Shown here piece by piece: positions 51,897-60,989 of a stretch of 64,000 nucleotides of DNA. This DNA comes from Flavobacterium tyrosinilyticum (GTDB lineage Bacteria; Bacteroidota; Bacteroidia; Flavobacteriales; Flavobacteriaceae), in contig NZ_JAMOKG010000001.1 in assembly GCF_023656565.1 (NCBI RefSeq), positions 68,456 through 132,455 of the forward strand, given 5' to 3'. The position numbers were made by a program, and so were the translations under genes. The notes below the pieces were generated by a model. That model was not told the origin of the DNA and did no database searches. It saw nothing but the letters and a program-made list of their open reading frames with translations. Position 1 is the first letter of the stretch. Every line of letters begins with the position of its first letter.

Positions 51897-51904
51897 CAAA
51901 CCTA
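51897..51904 (-). promoter_or_regulatory. -7 element of the 51119 lipoprotein gene
   Basis: Minus-strand TAGGTTTG, matching TAnnTTTG, 28 bases before the ATG at 51868. No CAA/TTG partner at the right spacing. Confidence 0.35.
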
Positions 51905-52020
51905 GTACAATCAAAAATTAAAACCTTACGGAATTCCTCATCGAAGCATATTTTACAATTACAAATTATTACATCACTAATAACAAACAATATAAACTTC
52001 CTTTTTATTTTTTAAATAAA

Positions 52021-52056
52021 AAAAGTCAAATACAAAAAGTATTTGACTTTTATATA
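52021..52056 (-). terminator. Terminator after the 52074 lipoprotein gene
   Basis: AAAAGTCAAATAC (52021-52033), five-base loop, GTATTTGACTTTT (52039-52051), a perfect 13-bp stem; on the minus strand followed by TTTTTATTTAAA. Confidence 0.85.
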
Positions 52057-52073
52057 TTTAAAATCACTTGAAA

Positions 52074-52868
52074 TTAATATGCATATTCAATTTCATATTC
52101 AATATTTTTTCCTCCTCCATCAAACGAAGTATGTCTTGTTGGATAGGAAGCATCATTATAAATATAACTAGTTACATAAACAGATGGATTCGGAAATTCA
52201 GTTGTAGTTTTCGTAGTTTTTACAATATTATTATTACCAAATCCATCAATTTCGTTTAATAATAAATTGAAACCTAGTATGTTTTTTAGAGGGTTCTTTT
52301 TAGAATCATACTCAAAAAGTAGTATTGTTGCTGATGAACCAGACTTTTCTTCTATTTTGATAAGGTTTCCGTCTTTATAAGTTAAAGTTCCCTCTGCACT
52401 TTTAGTTTCTGTTTTCTTTATATTCTCAACATCATAATTAATATAAGAAACCGTTCCGTTAGAGTTATGAGTATAAACCACCTTCTCAATAAAATAACCA
52501 TCAGGATATTCAGCACTTATACTTTCTCTAAAAATCCTTGTTTTTAATTTTCCACTTTCATAACTATACGAAACTTCTTCATTTTTAATCTCTTTTCCAT
52601 TTTCTATATCAAATACTTCTTCTTTAATTATTACATCTCCATTGTATGTAAATACAGTTTTTGAATCTTCACGAACTATAGTGACAATTTTATTGCCGTT
52701 GTAAGTAAGAGTTTCTTTGCTATTTATTCCAAGATAAACAGAAGGATAAATATAAGAAATTGTTTTTGGCAATGTAGAATCAATTTCTTGTGAAGGAGAA
52801 TTTTCGTCACTTGAACACGATGATAACAGTAATGCAAAAGCACTAAAAAAGAATAATTTTATTTTCAT
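52074..52868 (-). CDS. Lipoprotein with YD-like beta repeats (paralogue B)
   Basis: 264 aa. Lipobox SSC (C18), then SSDENSPSQEIDS. Like its neighbour it is built from Tyr-Asn/Asp strand turns: ETLTYNGNKIVTIV, TVFTYNGDVIIKE, VSYSYESGKLKTR, KVVYTHNSNGTVSYI, LTYKDGNLIKIEE, FEYDSKKNPLKNILGFNLL. The shared KNPLKNILG/KNNATKNILG block marks the two genes as tandem paralogues, each with its own promoter and terminator. Surface or periplasmic lipoprotein of unknown role. Confidence 0.7.
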   Translation of the reverse strand: MKIKLFFFSAFALLLSSCSSDENSPSQEIDSTLPKTISYIYPSVYLGINSKETLTYNGNKIVTIVREDSKTVFTYNGDVIIKEEVFDIENGKEIKNEEVSYSYESGKLKTRIFRESISAEYPDGYFIEKVVYTHNSNGTVSYINYDVENIKKTETKSAEGTLTYKDGNLIKIEEKSGSSATILLFEYDSKKNPLKNILGFNLLLNEIDGFGNNNIVKTTKTTTEFPNPSVYVTSYIYNDASYPTRHTSFDGGGKNIEYEIEYAY

Positions 52869-52888
52869 GGTTTATGGTATTTATTCAT

Positions 52889-52917
52889 CAAATATATAAT
52901 AATCTTACAACTAACAA
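52889..52917 (-). promoter_or_regulatory. Promoter of the 52074 lipoprotein gene
   Basis: On the minus strand TTG (52915-52917), 18-base spacer, TATATTTG (52889-52896), 20 bases before the ATG. Confidence 0.6.
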
Positions 52918-53071
52918 AAAGTTAAATATCTATTAGCAAAAACTTCTTTACTCTCGCCTCTTGCTTAATAAGTTCTATAATTGAGAAACCTTAATTTAAT
53001 TTTGCAGAATCAAACTATAAAAATTACATTTTTAATAACAGAAATCAACTTCACAAACTAAAACAATTCCT

Positions 53072-53079
53072 TACTTTTG
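53072..53079 (+). promoter_or_regulatory. -7 element of the ABC exporter gene
   Basis: TACTTTTG, matching TAnnTTTG, 26 bases before the ATG at 53106. The -33 half is not clear. Confidence 0.4.
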
Positions 53080-53105
53080 CATCTTCCATTTTTTTAAAAT
53101 CTTAT

Positions 53106-54851
53106 ATGAAATTATTATATACTTATATTATCAAACATAAAATGCTCTTGTTTTTTGCTTTGATAATGGCCACTATCAACATTTGTTTCAGTTTATCAGA
53201 CTCTGTAATTACAGGTAAATTAATGCAGGACTGCGGAGTCGGTCTGGCAAAATATAAAGGAAACGAAATCGGATTTATAAAATCTTTAGCTTTCTGGCTT
53301 GGTCTTTCACTTGGTGCTGCCATGATTTCCAGAATTACCAAAAACTTTCAGGATTATTTTACCAATGTGGTCATTCAGAGAACTGGTGCGCAAATGTATA
53401 CCGACGGAATCAAAAAATCTCTTGATCTTCCTTATGCAGAATTTGAAGATCAGCGAAGCGGTGAAACTTTAAGCAAACTGACAAAAGTTAGAATCGATTC
53501 AGAAAAACTGATCACGCTTTCTATTTCTCTAATTTTCCAAACTATTATTGGTTTCATTTTCGTAATCGTTTATGTAGCCCGAATTGATATGAGAATTTCA
53601 ATTATCTTTTTAATTACTGCTCCAATTATTGCTTTGGTAAGTTTGTACTTAGGAAAAAAGATCAAAATTGTTTCTCGAAAAATTGTCAATCAAACCAATG
53701 CATTGGCAGGTTCTACTACCGAAAGTTTAAGAAACATCGAATTGGTAAAGAGTCTTGGCTTAACATATCAAGAAGAAAAGCGTTTAAACTTAAATACTTT
53801 TAAGATTCTTCAATTAGAGTTACAAAAAATAAGATTTATTAGAAGTTTAAGTTTCATTCAAGGAACAACCGTTCATTTCTTAAGAACTTGTGTTGTTTTT
53901 GCTTTGTATTATTTCTTATTTGGAGGAAAAATTATCGTTGGAGATTTATTGACAATGGTATTTTTTACCTTCTTCATTTTTGGTCCTTTACAAGAATTAG
54001 GAAACTTCATCATCGCTTTGAACGAAACAAAAGTGTCAATGGAGAATTTCAAAAACTTACTGAACGCTCCAAAAGAATTCCGCCCAAAAACTCCAATACA
54101 TATTGGTGCAATTCAGAAACTGCTTTTCGAAAATGTGAGTTTTCAGCATAAAACTGCCAAATTTAAAGCAGTTGAAAATATCAATTTCGAAATCAAACAA
54201 GGTCAGACCGTTGCGTTTGTTGGGCCGTCGGGATCTGGAAAAACAACTTTGGTAAAATTGTTAGTCGGATTGTATACTCCAGAAGAAGGTCAGGTTTTAT
54301 ACAATGATATTGATTCTACAGAAATTGATTTACTAGATTTAAGAAAACAACTTGGTTTCGTGACTCAAGATGCACAATTATTCTCTGGAACAATCCGCGA
54401 AAACTTATTATTCGTTAAGCCAAATGCAACCGACGAAGAACTTTATGACGCTTTAAAACGCGCAAGCTGTGACAAACTTTTAAGACGCGCCGAAGATGGT
54501 TTAAATACTACAATCGGAGAAGGCGGAATTAAAGTTTCTGGCGGTGAAAAACAGCGTTTATCTATTGCCAGAGCAATTCTTAGAAATCCAAATTTATTGA
54601 TTTTTGATGAAGCGACTTCTGCTTTAGATTCGATTACCGAGGAAGAAATCAACGATACGATACGAAATATTTCAGATAAAAACAGAATCACAGTACTAAT
54701 CGCACACCGTTTATCAACTGTAATGCATGCCGATAGAATTTTTGTTTTAGAGCAAGGTAAAATCATCGAACAAGGTAAACATGAAGATTTAATTGTGGAG
54801 AAAGGTCTTTATTATGCTATGTGGCGCCAGCAAATTGGCGAGAGAAAATAG
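53106..54851 (+). CDS. Type I ABC exporter (fused membrane and ATPase domains)
   Basis: 581 aa half-transporter; it should work as a dimer. Six membrane helices occupy about 10-305. The ATPase domain (about 340-575) has Walker A GPSGSGKTT (about 376-384), Q-loop VTQDAQLF, signature VSGGEKQRLSIARAIL (about 478-493), Walker B LLIFDEATSALD and the H-loop IAHRLS. The fold is that of the MsbA/LmrA/McjD-type exporters, moving lipids, peptides or drugs outward; substrate not predictable. It has no nearby partner gene and an individual -7 element. Confidence 0.93.
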   Translation: MKLLYTYIIKHKMLLFFALIMATINICFSLSDSVITGKLMQDCGVGLAKYKGNEIGFIKSLAFWLGLSLGAAMISRITKNFQDYFTNVVIQRTGAQMYTDGIKKSLDLPYAEFEDQRSGETLSKLTKVRIDSEKLITLSISLIFQTIIGFIFVIVYVARIDMRISIIFLITAPIIALVSLYLGKKIKIVSRKIVNQTNALAGSTTESLRNIELVKSLGLTYQEEKRLNLNTFKILQLELQKIRFIRSLSFIQGTTVHFLRTCVVFALYYFLFGGKIIVGDLLTMVFFTFFIFGPLQELGNFIIALNETKVSMENFKNLLNAPKEFRPKTPIHIGAIQKLLFENVSFQHKTAKFKAVENINFEIKQGQTVAFVGPSGSGKTTLVKLLVGLYTPEEGQVLYNDIDSTEIDLLDLRKQLGFVTQDAQLFSGTIRENLLFVKPNATDEELYDALKRASCDKLLRRAEDGLNTTIGEGGIKVSGGEKQRLSIARAILRNPNLLIFDEATSALDSITEEEINDTIRNISDKNRITVLIAHRLSTVMHADRIFVLEQGKIIEQGKHEDLIVEKGLYYAMWRQQIGERK

Positions 54852-54867
54852 TTTTGGGTAAAGAATC

Positions 54868-54917
54868 TCGCAAAGTCGCAGAGTCGCAAAGTTTAATTTT
54901 AAGCTTTGCGACTTTGC
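54868..54917. repeat. CGCAAAGTCGCAGAGTCGCAAAG dispersed inverted repeat
   Basis: GCAAAGTCGCAGAGTCGC (54870-54887) followed by inverted AAGCTTTGCGACTTTGC (54901-54917). Same motif family as the tandem array at 55370-55620. Located between the convergent exporter and GxxExxY genes, where it may also terminate transcription. Confidence 0.6.
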
Positions 54918-54946
54918 TCTTTTATTTAAGTTTTTAAGTGCTTTTA

Positions 54947-55366
54947 CTAAAGATTAGAAACTACTCTTTTTATTCCAAATTTGATAATTGGTACATTAAA
55001 GTTAATTAGTAAACCTAATTTCATTTTTGTGATTTTGAGATATGTGAGAACTTGTTTTGCATGTACATCTGTCAATTGTTCGATAGATTTAATCTCTAGA
55101 ATTACTTTATTTTCAACAATTAAATCTGCTCTAAATCCAATATCCAGGTTTAGTTGATCCCAAATAACAGGCAAAGTTTTTTGTCTTTCTACACTTAATC
55201 CTCTCTTTGTTAATTCATGAAACAAAATCGCTTCATAAACTGATTCCAATAATCCTGGCCCTAATTTGACATGTATTTTATAGCAAACATCAACTACAAT
55301 AGCCGAAATTTCATTCTCATTTATTCTTACAAAATTAAAGTATAAACTTACAAAAATAAAACTCAA
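54947..55366 (-). CDS. GxxExxY family protein
   Basis: 139 aa. The name-giving motif is GPGLLESVYEAIL (about 36-48), with QKTLPVIWDQLNLDIGFRADLIVENKVILEIKS (about 61-93) holding the D..(D/E)xK-like pattern of a PD-(D/E)XK-type nuclease fold. Family members are of uncertain function. In relatives the protein normally starts at MNENEIS; here the corresponding codon is ATA (RINENEIS), so the ATG used may be the one at 55366, adding 14 residues, or an ATA start is used. It sits among dispersed repeats and may be mobile or recently acquired, which is inference. Confidence 0.8.
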   Translation of the reverse strand: MSFIFVSLYFNFVRINENEISAIVVDVCYKIHVKLGPGLLESVYEAILFHELTKRGLSVERQKTLPVIWDQLNLDIGFRADLIVENKVILEIKSIEQLTDVHAKQVLTYLKITKMKLGLLINFNVPIIKFGIKRVVSNL

Positions 55367-55369
55367 AAA

Positions 55370-55619
55370 CTTTGCGTTTCTGCGACTTTGCGAGATTAAA
55401 ACACATTCAACTTAACAAACAAAATTTTAAAGAATAAATTAACTTAAAAAAAAAGTCGGAAAGCTTAAAAAATTAAACTTTGCGACTCTGCGTCTTTGCG
55501 AGATTAAAAATGCGTTCAACTTAACAAACAAAATCTTAAAGATTAAATTACTTAAAAAAAAGTCGCAAAGCTTAAAAAATTAAACTTTGCGACTCTGCGT
55601 CTTTGCGAGATTAAAAAAA
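55370..55619. repeat. 107/108-base tandem repeat array (about 2.3 copies)
   Basis: A unit ending CTTTGCGAGATTAAA recurs with its copies of CGAGATTA at 55391, 55499 and 55606, spacing 108 and 107 bases. Each full unit reads CTTTGCGACTCTGCGTCTTTGC, AGATTAAAA, a CATTCAACTTAACAAACAAAAT stretch, and an AGTCGCAAAGCTTAAAA stretch that is complementary to the start. It is non-coding and lies just 3' of alaS. Confidence 0.88.
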
Positions 55620-55622
55620 ACC

Positions 55623-58262
55623 TTACTTCACGAAATCCACAGCTTTAGCTAAAGCCTCAGCAATTCCATCAACATTTTTACCTCCTGCCGTTGCGAAGAA
55701 AGGCTGTCCTCCACCACCACCTTGGATGTATTTACCTAATTCGCGAACAACTTGTCCAGCGTTTAAGTTTTTCTCTGCTACAATTTCTTTAGAAACATAA
55801 CAAGTTAACATTGGTTTTCCTTCGTGAGCAGTTGCTAAAACTACAAATAAGTTGTTATAAGAACCACCTAATTCGTAAGCTAAATCTTTTGCCCCTTCTG
55901 GGTTTAAATCTACTTGTTTAGCTAAGAATCGAACCCCATTGATTTCTTGTAATTCTTTAGCCAAATCCGCTTTCATATTTTTAGCTTTATCTTTCAATAA
56001 AACTTCCAATTGTTTTTTCAATTGTGCATTTTCGTCTTGTAATGCTTGGATCGCTTTTACAGGATCTGGAGCATTTTTTAGCACTTCTTTAATTTCTCCG
56101 AAAGAAATTGCTTGAGACTCAAAATATTCTTTTGCAGCTTCACTTGTAATCGCTTCAATTCTTCTAATTCCAGCAGCAACAGCTCCTTCAGAAACAATTT
56201 TAAAGTGCCAGATATCAGATGTATTCGCAACGTGTGTTCCTCCGCATAATTCGACGGAATCTCCGAATTTAATAGTACGAACTAAATCACCATATTTTTC
56301 ACCAAACAAAGCAATTGCACCATCTTCAAGAGCTTGATCTTTTGGAATCGCTCTTTTCTCGATTAACGGCAAACTCTCACGAATCCTTGCATTTACAAAG
56401 TTTTCAACCTCTAATAATTCCTCATCTGTAACTTTAGCAAAATGAGAAAAGTCAAAACGCAATGAAGCATTTCTTACCATCGACCCTTTTTGCTCGATAT
56501 GAGTTCCTAAAATCTTACGTAAAGCTTGGTGCAACAAGTGCGTAGCAGAGTGATTTGAAGAAGTTTTAGCTCTTTGAATAGCATCAACAACAGCATTAAA
56601 CGTTCCAGTAAGATTCTCTGGCAGTGATTTTGCCAAATGTATCGTTTGGTTGTTTTCTTTTTTAGTGTCGATGATATAAATGATATCTCCGTTTTGCGCT
56701 TCTAAATATCCTTTATCTCCAGTTTGTCCTCCGCTCTCTCCATAAAATGGAGTAGCATTGAAAACTAATTGGAAAATTTCACCATCCTTTGCACTTTCAA
56801 CTCTACGGTATTTTGTAATCTTAACTTGTTGTGATAATCTGTCATATCCAACAAACTCCTGAATATCATCTTCTACAAGCACATTCCAGTCACCAGCAGT
56901 TACTTTAGAAGCTGCACGAGATCTTTCTTTTTGTAATTGCAATTGTTCTTGGAATCCTTCTTCGTCTAATTTCAATCCTCTTTCAGAAAGAATCAAAGCT
57001 GTTAAATCAATTGGAAATCCGTAAGTATCATATAATTCAAATGCTTTTTTACCATCAACAGTATCTCCGTTGTTATTTAAAATTACAGCATCTAAAAGAA
57101 TCAATCCTTGATCTAATGTTTTAAGGAAAGAGTTCTCTTCTTCACGAATTACATTTGAACAAAGTGCTTTCTGCGTTCTGATTTCTGGGAAAGAATCTCC
57201 CATTTGCTCACTTAGAGTTTCAACCAATTTAAAAATAAATGGCTCTTTAGTCCCTAAGAAAGTAAATCCGTAACGAATTGCACGACGTAAAATTCTACGA
57301 ATTACATATCCTGCTCCCGTGTTAGATGGCAACTGACCGTCAGCAATAGCAAAAGCTACCGCACGAACGTGATCTGCCACTACACGAATAGCAATATTCA
57401 TTTTATTTTGTTCTTCACTAATGCCTGTTACATCATTAGTTGTATATTTTGCACCTGTAATGGTTTCGATTTCTCTAATCAAAGGCATGAAAACATCAGT
57501 ATCATAGTTTGATGTTTTTCCTTGCAAAGCCATACACAAACGCTCAAATCCCATTCCGGTATCTACGTGTTGTGCAGGAAGTTTTTCTAATGAACCATCT
57601 GCTTTACGGTTGAATTCCATAAATACATTATTCCAGATTTCAACAACTTGCGGGTGATCATTATTAACTAAGCTTTTCCCTGAAACTTGAGCTTTTTCTT
57701 CTGCAGAACGTAAATCAACGTGAATTTCAGAACAAGGTCCGCATGGTCCTTGGTCACCCATTTCCCAGAAATTATCTTTTTTGTTTCCAAGAATAATTCT
57801 ATCCTCGTCAATTAATGTTTTCCAAATATCCCAAGCTTCTTGATCAAACGGAACATTATCTTCTTTACTTCCTTCAAAAACAGAAACATAAAGATTTTCT
57901 TTTGGGATTTTGTACACTTCTGTCAATAGTTCCCAAGCCCAGTTGATCGCTTCTTTTTTGAAGTAATCACCAAAAGACCAGTTTCCTAACATTTCGAACA
58001 TAGTGTGGTGGTACGTATCAATACCAACCTCTTCAAGGTCATTATGTTTTCCTGAAACACGAAGACATTTTTGCGTATCGGCTATTCTTGGACTTTTTGG
58101 AGTTCCGTTTCCTAAGAAAAATTCTTTAAACTGGGCCATCCCCGAGTTATTGAACATTAGGGTTGGGTCGTCTTTAAGAACAATAGGAGCTGAAGGAACA
58201 ATAGTATGCCCTTTACTCTCAAAAAAATCTAAAAATTGTTTACGTACGTCTTGTGATTTCAT
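55623..58262 (-). CDS. alaS: Alanine--tRNA ligase
   Basis: 879 aa, standard length. The class II catalytic core is at the N-terminus ([39 protein letters not shown]). The editing domain has the zinc-binding [11 protein letters not shown] (HxxxH, about 570) and the CGGTHVANT cysteine motif (about 668-676). A coiled-coil and C-Ala region (about 720-879) ends with [15 protein letters not shown]. It charges tRNA-Ala. Transcribed from the divergent region shared with the M23 gene; no T-box is expected in this phylum and none is seen. Confidence 0.97.
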   Translation of the reverse strand: MKSQDVRKQFLDFFESKGHTIVPSAPIVLKDDPTLMFNNSGMAQFKEFFLGNGTPKSPRIADTQKCLRVSGKHNDLEEVGIDTYHHTMFEMLGNWSFGDYFKKEAINWAWELLTEVYKIPKENLYVSVFEGSKEDNVPFDQEAWDIWKTLIDEDRIILGNKKDNFWEMGDQGPCGPCSEIHVDLRSAEEKAQVSGKSLVNNDHPQVVEIWNNVFMEFNRKADGSLEKLPAQHVDTGMGFERLCMALQGKTSNYDTDVFMPLIREIETITGAKYTTNDVTGISEEQNKMNIAIRVVADHVRAVAFAIADGQLPSNTGAGYVIRRILRRAIRYGFTFLGTKEPFIFKLVETLSEQMGDSFPEIRTQKALCSNVIREEENSFLKTLDQGLILLDAVILNNNGDTVDGKKAFELYDTYGFPIDLTALILSERGLKLDEEGFQEQLQLQKERSRAASKVTAGDWNVLVEDDIQEFVGYDRLSQQVKITKYRRVESAKDGEIFQLVFNATPFYGESGGQTGDKGYLEAQNGDIIYIIDTKKENNQTIHLAKSLPENLTGTFNAVVDAIQRAKTSSNHSATHLLHQALRKILGTHIEQKGSMVRNASLRFDFSHFAKVTDEELLEVENFVNARIRESLPLIEKRAIPKDQALEDGAIALFGEKYGDLVRTIKFGDSVELCGGTHVANTSDIWHFKIVSEGAVAAGIRRIEAITSEAAKEYFESQAISFGEIKEVLKNAPDPVKAIQALQDENAQLKKQLEVLLKDKAKNMKADLAKELQEINGVRFLAKQVDLNPEGAKDLAYELGGSYNNLFVVLATAHEGKPMLTCYVSKEIVAEKNLNAGQVVRELGKYIQGGGGGQPFFATAGGKNVDGIAEALAKAVDFVK

Positions 58263-58517
58263 ATTTAAATTAGAAAAATTGTCAATTTATTGTGTCAATT
58301 TGAAAACTAGATAATTAGCTAATATATTCATTTGATGATGCGTTAAGTTTTTTATAATGTAATTAAAAAACTTATAATTTAAACAATAAATTGCCTATTT
58401 TGCGCATTATCTAATGATAAAATAGCCCCAATATCTAATCATTAATTCTTGTAAAATAAAGTGTTGAAGAACTGAAACATTTAGCAGTTTTATTCGACTA
58501 ACTTATTTTACAGGGAG

Positions 58518-58525
58518 CAAAAATA
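58518..58525 (-). promoter_or_regulatory. Possible -7 element on the minus strand in the alaS upstream region
   Basis: Minus-strand TATTTTTG. Transcripts from it would have a long (about 250-base) untranslated leader before alaS, so it is a weak call. Confidence 0.2.
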
Positions 58526-58539
58526 GCGTATTTTAAAAT

Positions 58540-59517
58540 ATGGCGAAAGTAAAATATTATTACGACCCAGAAAATCTGGCTTATACGAAAATAAAAACCA
58601 GAAAAAGAATTAAAATTGGTTATGCCTTACTGTTTTTATTAGCCTCGGCATTGTTTGGCTTTTTAGTTTTTGTTCTTTTAATTAACACGCCTTATTTTGA
58701 AACTCCTAAAGATCGTTTACAGGCACGCGAAATTGAAAATTTAAAACTGCAATATGCTATTTTGAATAAAAAATTGGATGAAATTGACGCTGCCGCAGAT
58801 GCATTAGAAGAACGTGACAATAATATTTATCGTGTGTATTTTAATAAAGCTGAAATTCCAGATTCGATTCGAAAAGCTGGTTTTAGAAGTTCTGACAGAT
58901 ACAAAACGCTAGAAGGATATAACAATTCTCAATTGGTTTTAAATGCAACCAAAAGAGTCGACAAACTATCGAAACAGTTGGCCATTCAGTCTAAATCTTT
59001 AGATGATATTTTAAAATTAGCTGGAGCTAAAGAAAATTTATTGTTAGCGATTCCTGCCATTCAGCCAGTTCGAAATGAAAATTTAAAACGTGTCGCGTCA
59101 GGTTTTGGATACCGAATTGACCCTTTCACGAAAGTGAGAAAAATGCACAATGGAATGGATTTCACGGCCAATACAGGCGCCCCCATTTATGCAACAGGAG
59201 ACGGTGTTGTAGAAAGAGCTGACAATACCGCTTCGGGATACGGAAACCACATCGTGATCAGGCACGGTTTTGGATATGAGAGTTTATACGCGCATTTGAG
59301 CAAATACAACTGCCGTCCAGGGCAAAGAGTGAAACGCGGCGATGTGATTGGTTATGTTGGAAGCACAGGTAGATCTGAAGGTCCGCATTGTCATTATGAA
59401 GTGCATAAAGACGGAAAAGTAGTCAATCCGCTGAATTTCTATTACGGAAATATTTCGGCTGTCGAATATGTGGCGATTTCGCAAATGGCAAACCAAGAAA
59501 ACCAATCATTAGATTAA
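58540..59517 (+). CDS. M23 family metallopeptidase (membrane-anchored)
   Basis: 325 aa. One membrane helix (about 27-48) is followed by a coiled coil (about 58-92) and a C-terminal M23 peptidase domain (about 180-310). The zinc site is complete: H203 and D207 in HNGMDFTA, then H252 in LYAHLSKY and the HxH H283/H285 in GPHCHYEVHK. This is the LytM-type arrangement; it cuts peptidoglycan cross-links or serves in envelope growth. It heads a run of five co-directional genes (gaps 48, 34, 31 and 3 bases). Confidence 0.92.
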   Translation: MAKVKYYYDPENLAYTKIKTRKRIKIGYALLFLLASALFGFLVFVLLINTPYFETPKDRLQAREIENLKLQYAILNKKLDEIDAAADALEERDNNIYRVYFNKAEIPDSIRKAGFRSSDRYKTLEGYNNSQLVLNATKRVDKLSKQLAIQSKSLDDILKLAGAKENLLLAIPAIQPVRNENLKRVASGFGYRIDPFTKVRKMHNGMDFTANTGAPIYATGDGVVERADNTASGYGNHIVIRHGFGYESLYAHLSKYNCRPGQRVKRGDVIGYVGSTGRSEGPHCHYEVHKDGKVVNPLNFYYGNISAVEYVAISQMANQENQSLD

Positions 59518-59533
59518 TATCACGAAAAAATAG

Positions 59534-59541
59534 TATTTTTG
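59534..59541 (+). promoter_or_regulatory. -7 element for the MerR gene
   Basis: TATTTTTG, matching TAnnTTTG, 24 bases before the ATG at 59566. No TTG partner. Confidence 0.35.
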
Positions 59542-59565
59542 AAATAAAATAGAAAAAAACGAACC

Positions 59566-59898
59566 ATGCATATTGAACTTTCTAAAGACAAAAGATATTA
59601 CAGTATTGGCGAAGTTGCCAAAGCTTTTAATGTCAATGCCTCTTTGATACGATTTTGGGACAGCGAATTTGACATTCTAAAACCTAAAAAAAATGCAAAA
59701 GGAAATAGAATGTTCACTCCAGAAGATGTTACCAACCTTCAATTAATCTATCATTTAGTAAAAGAAAGAGGTTTTACGCTTGAAGGTGCCAAAATACACT
59801 TAAAAGAGGGTCAGAAGAAAACGTTAGATAAATTCGAAATAATACGTAAATTAGAGTCGATAAAAACGCAACTGAACGACATCAAAAACGAATTGTAA
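59566..59898 (+). CDS. MerR family transcriptional regulator
   Basis: 110 aa. The N-terminal DNA-binding domain (about 9-77) is the MerR winged helix: YYSIGEVAKAFNVNASLIRFWDSEFDILKPKKNAKGNRMFTPEDV. The C-terminus (about 80-110) is a short coiled-coil helix with no metal- or drug-binding extension, so it resembles the SoxR/MlrA-like short members without visible sensing cysteines. It probably controls neighbouring envelope genes, but no operator was recognised. Confidence 0.9.
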   Translation: MHIELSKDKRYYSIGEVAKAFNVNASLIRFWDSEFDILKPKKNAKGNRMFTPEDVTNLQLIYHLVKERGFTLEGAKIHLKEGQKKTLDKFEIIRKLESIKTQLNDIKNEL

Positions 59899-59932
59899 TT
59901 AAAAATAGAAATAAACTTAAATCAAAACAAAT

Positions 59933-60517
59933 ATGAAAAAGTGGTTAATCCCTGTAGGAATTATTGTAGCACTTATTGCTATTATCGCATTTTGGTCGAT
60001 TGGTATTAAAAATACTGCTTTGCAACACAGTCAGGCTGTTAATAAAGAATGGGGAAATGTTCAAACGGCTTACCAAAGACGTAATGATCTTATCGGGAAT
60101 TTAGTAAACACTGTAAAAGGTGCTGCTGACTTTGAAAAAGGAACTTTGACAGCAGTAATTGAAGCTCGTGCAAAAGCTACATCGGTAACTATCGATCCTA
60201 GCAATGTTACGCCAGAACAATTAGCAGCATTTAATCAAGCTCAAAGTGGCGTAAGTTCATCATTATCAAGATTATTAGTTTCTGTTGAGCAGTATCCTAC
60301 TTTAAAAGCAAACGAGAATTTCTTAAAATTACAAGACGAATTAGCAAGTACTGAAAACCAGATTTTAACTGCTAGAACTCGTTTTAACGAAGCTGTACAA
60401 GTTTACAACGGATACGTTTTAAAGATTCCAAACAACTGGTTCTTGAGCGAATACAAAGAAAAACCATACTTTGAAGCCTCTACTGGTGCTGATAAACCAG
60501 TTGAAGTAAAATTCTAA
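59933..60517 (+). CDS. LemA family protein
   Basis: 194 aa. One N-terminal membrane helix (about 5-23), then the LemA helical bundle: VNKEWGNVQTAYQRRNDLIGNLVNTVKGAADFEKGTLTAVIEARAKAT (about 41-88) and LSRLLVSVEQYPTLKANENFLKLQDELASTENQI (about 115-148). LemA proteins are conserved, membrane-bound and found next to TPM-domain genes, as here, in many bacteria; the molecular role is not established. Followed after 31 bases by the first TPM gene. Confidence 0.93.
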   Translation: MKKWLIPVGIIVALIAIIAFWSIGIKNTALQHSQAVNKEWGNVQTAYQRRNDLIGNLVNTVKGAADFEKGTLTAVIEARAKATSVTIDPSNVTPEQLAAFNQAQSGVSSSLSRLLVSVEQYPTLKANENFLKLQDELASTENQILTARTRFNEAVQVYNGYVLKIPNNWFLSEYKEKPYFEASTGADKPVEVKF

Positions 60518-60548
60518 AATCTACAATCTAAACTCTAAAATCATTTTC

Positions 60549-60986
60549 ATGTCAAAAGTAGAAGATTTTTTAACCAAAGAAGAAGAGCGTGAAATTGTTG
60601 AAGCAATTCGCGTGGCCGAAAACAATACTTCTGGCGAAATTAGAGTACATATAGAAAAAACAACTTCTAAAGTCCATTTTGATCGGGCTTTAGAAGTTTT
60701 TCATGAATTGCGAATGGATGAAACTAGATTGAAAAATGGAGTATTGCTCTATTTTGCAGTTGAAGATAAAAACTTTGTGATTTGTGGAGACAAAGGAATT
60801 AATGATGTCGTAGCCAACGATTTTTGGGATTGTACCAAAGACATTATGGTGAATCATTTTAAATCTGGCAATTTTAAACAAGGAATTGTTGACGGTATTT
60901 TGAATGCCGGAGAACAGCTCAAAAAATATTTTCCGTCTCAGGAAGATGATGTAAACGAACTATCTAACGAAATCTCAAAAGGATAA
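60549..60986 (+). CDS. TPM domain-containing protein, short form
   Basis: 145 aa, almost entirely one TPM domain: FLTKEEEREIVEAIRVAENNTSGEIRVHIEKTT (about 7-39) and LRMDETRLKNGVLLYFAVEDKNFVICGDKGINDVV (about 55-89). No signal peptide or membrane segment is seen, in contrast to its sister, so it is probably cytoplasmic or membrane-peripheral. TPM domains occur in phosphatase-like and photosystem-assembly proteins; activity in bacteria is unclear. It stands three bases before the second TPM gene. Confidence 0.88.
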   Translation: MSKVEDFLTKEEEREIVEAIRVAENNTSGEIRVHIEKTTSKVHFDRALEVFHELRMDETRLKNGVLLYFAVEDKNFVICGDKGINDVVANDFWDCTKDIMVNHFKSGNFKQGIVDGILNAGEQLKKYFPSQEDDVNELSNEISKG

Positions 60987-60989
60987 ATA

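Noticed and set aside
55370..55619. CRISPR array
   Set aside because: Only two to three units of about 107 bases, with no short repeat/spacer alternation and no cas genes.
58263..58539. T-box or other riboswitch before alaS
   Set aside because: No T-box core or terminator arrangement is visible, and the element is not expected in this phylum.
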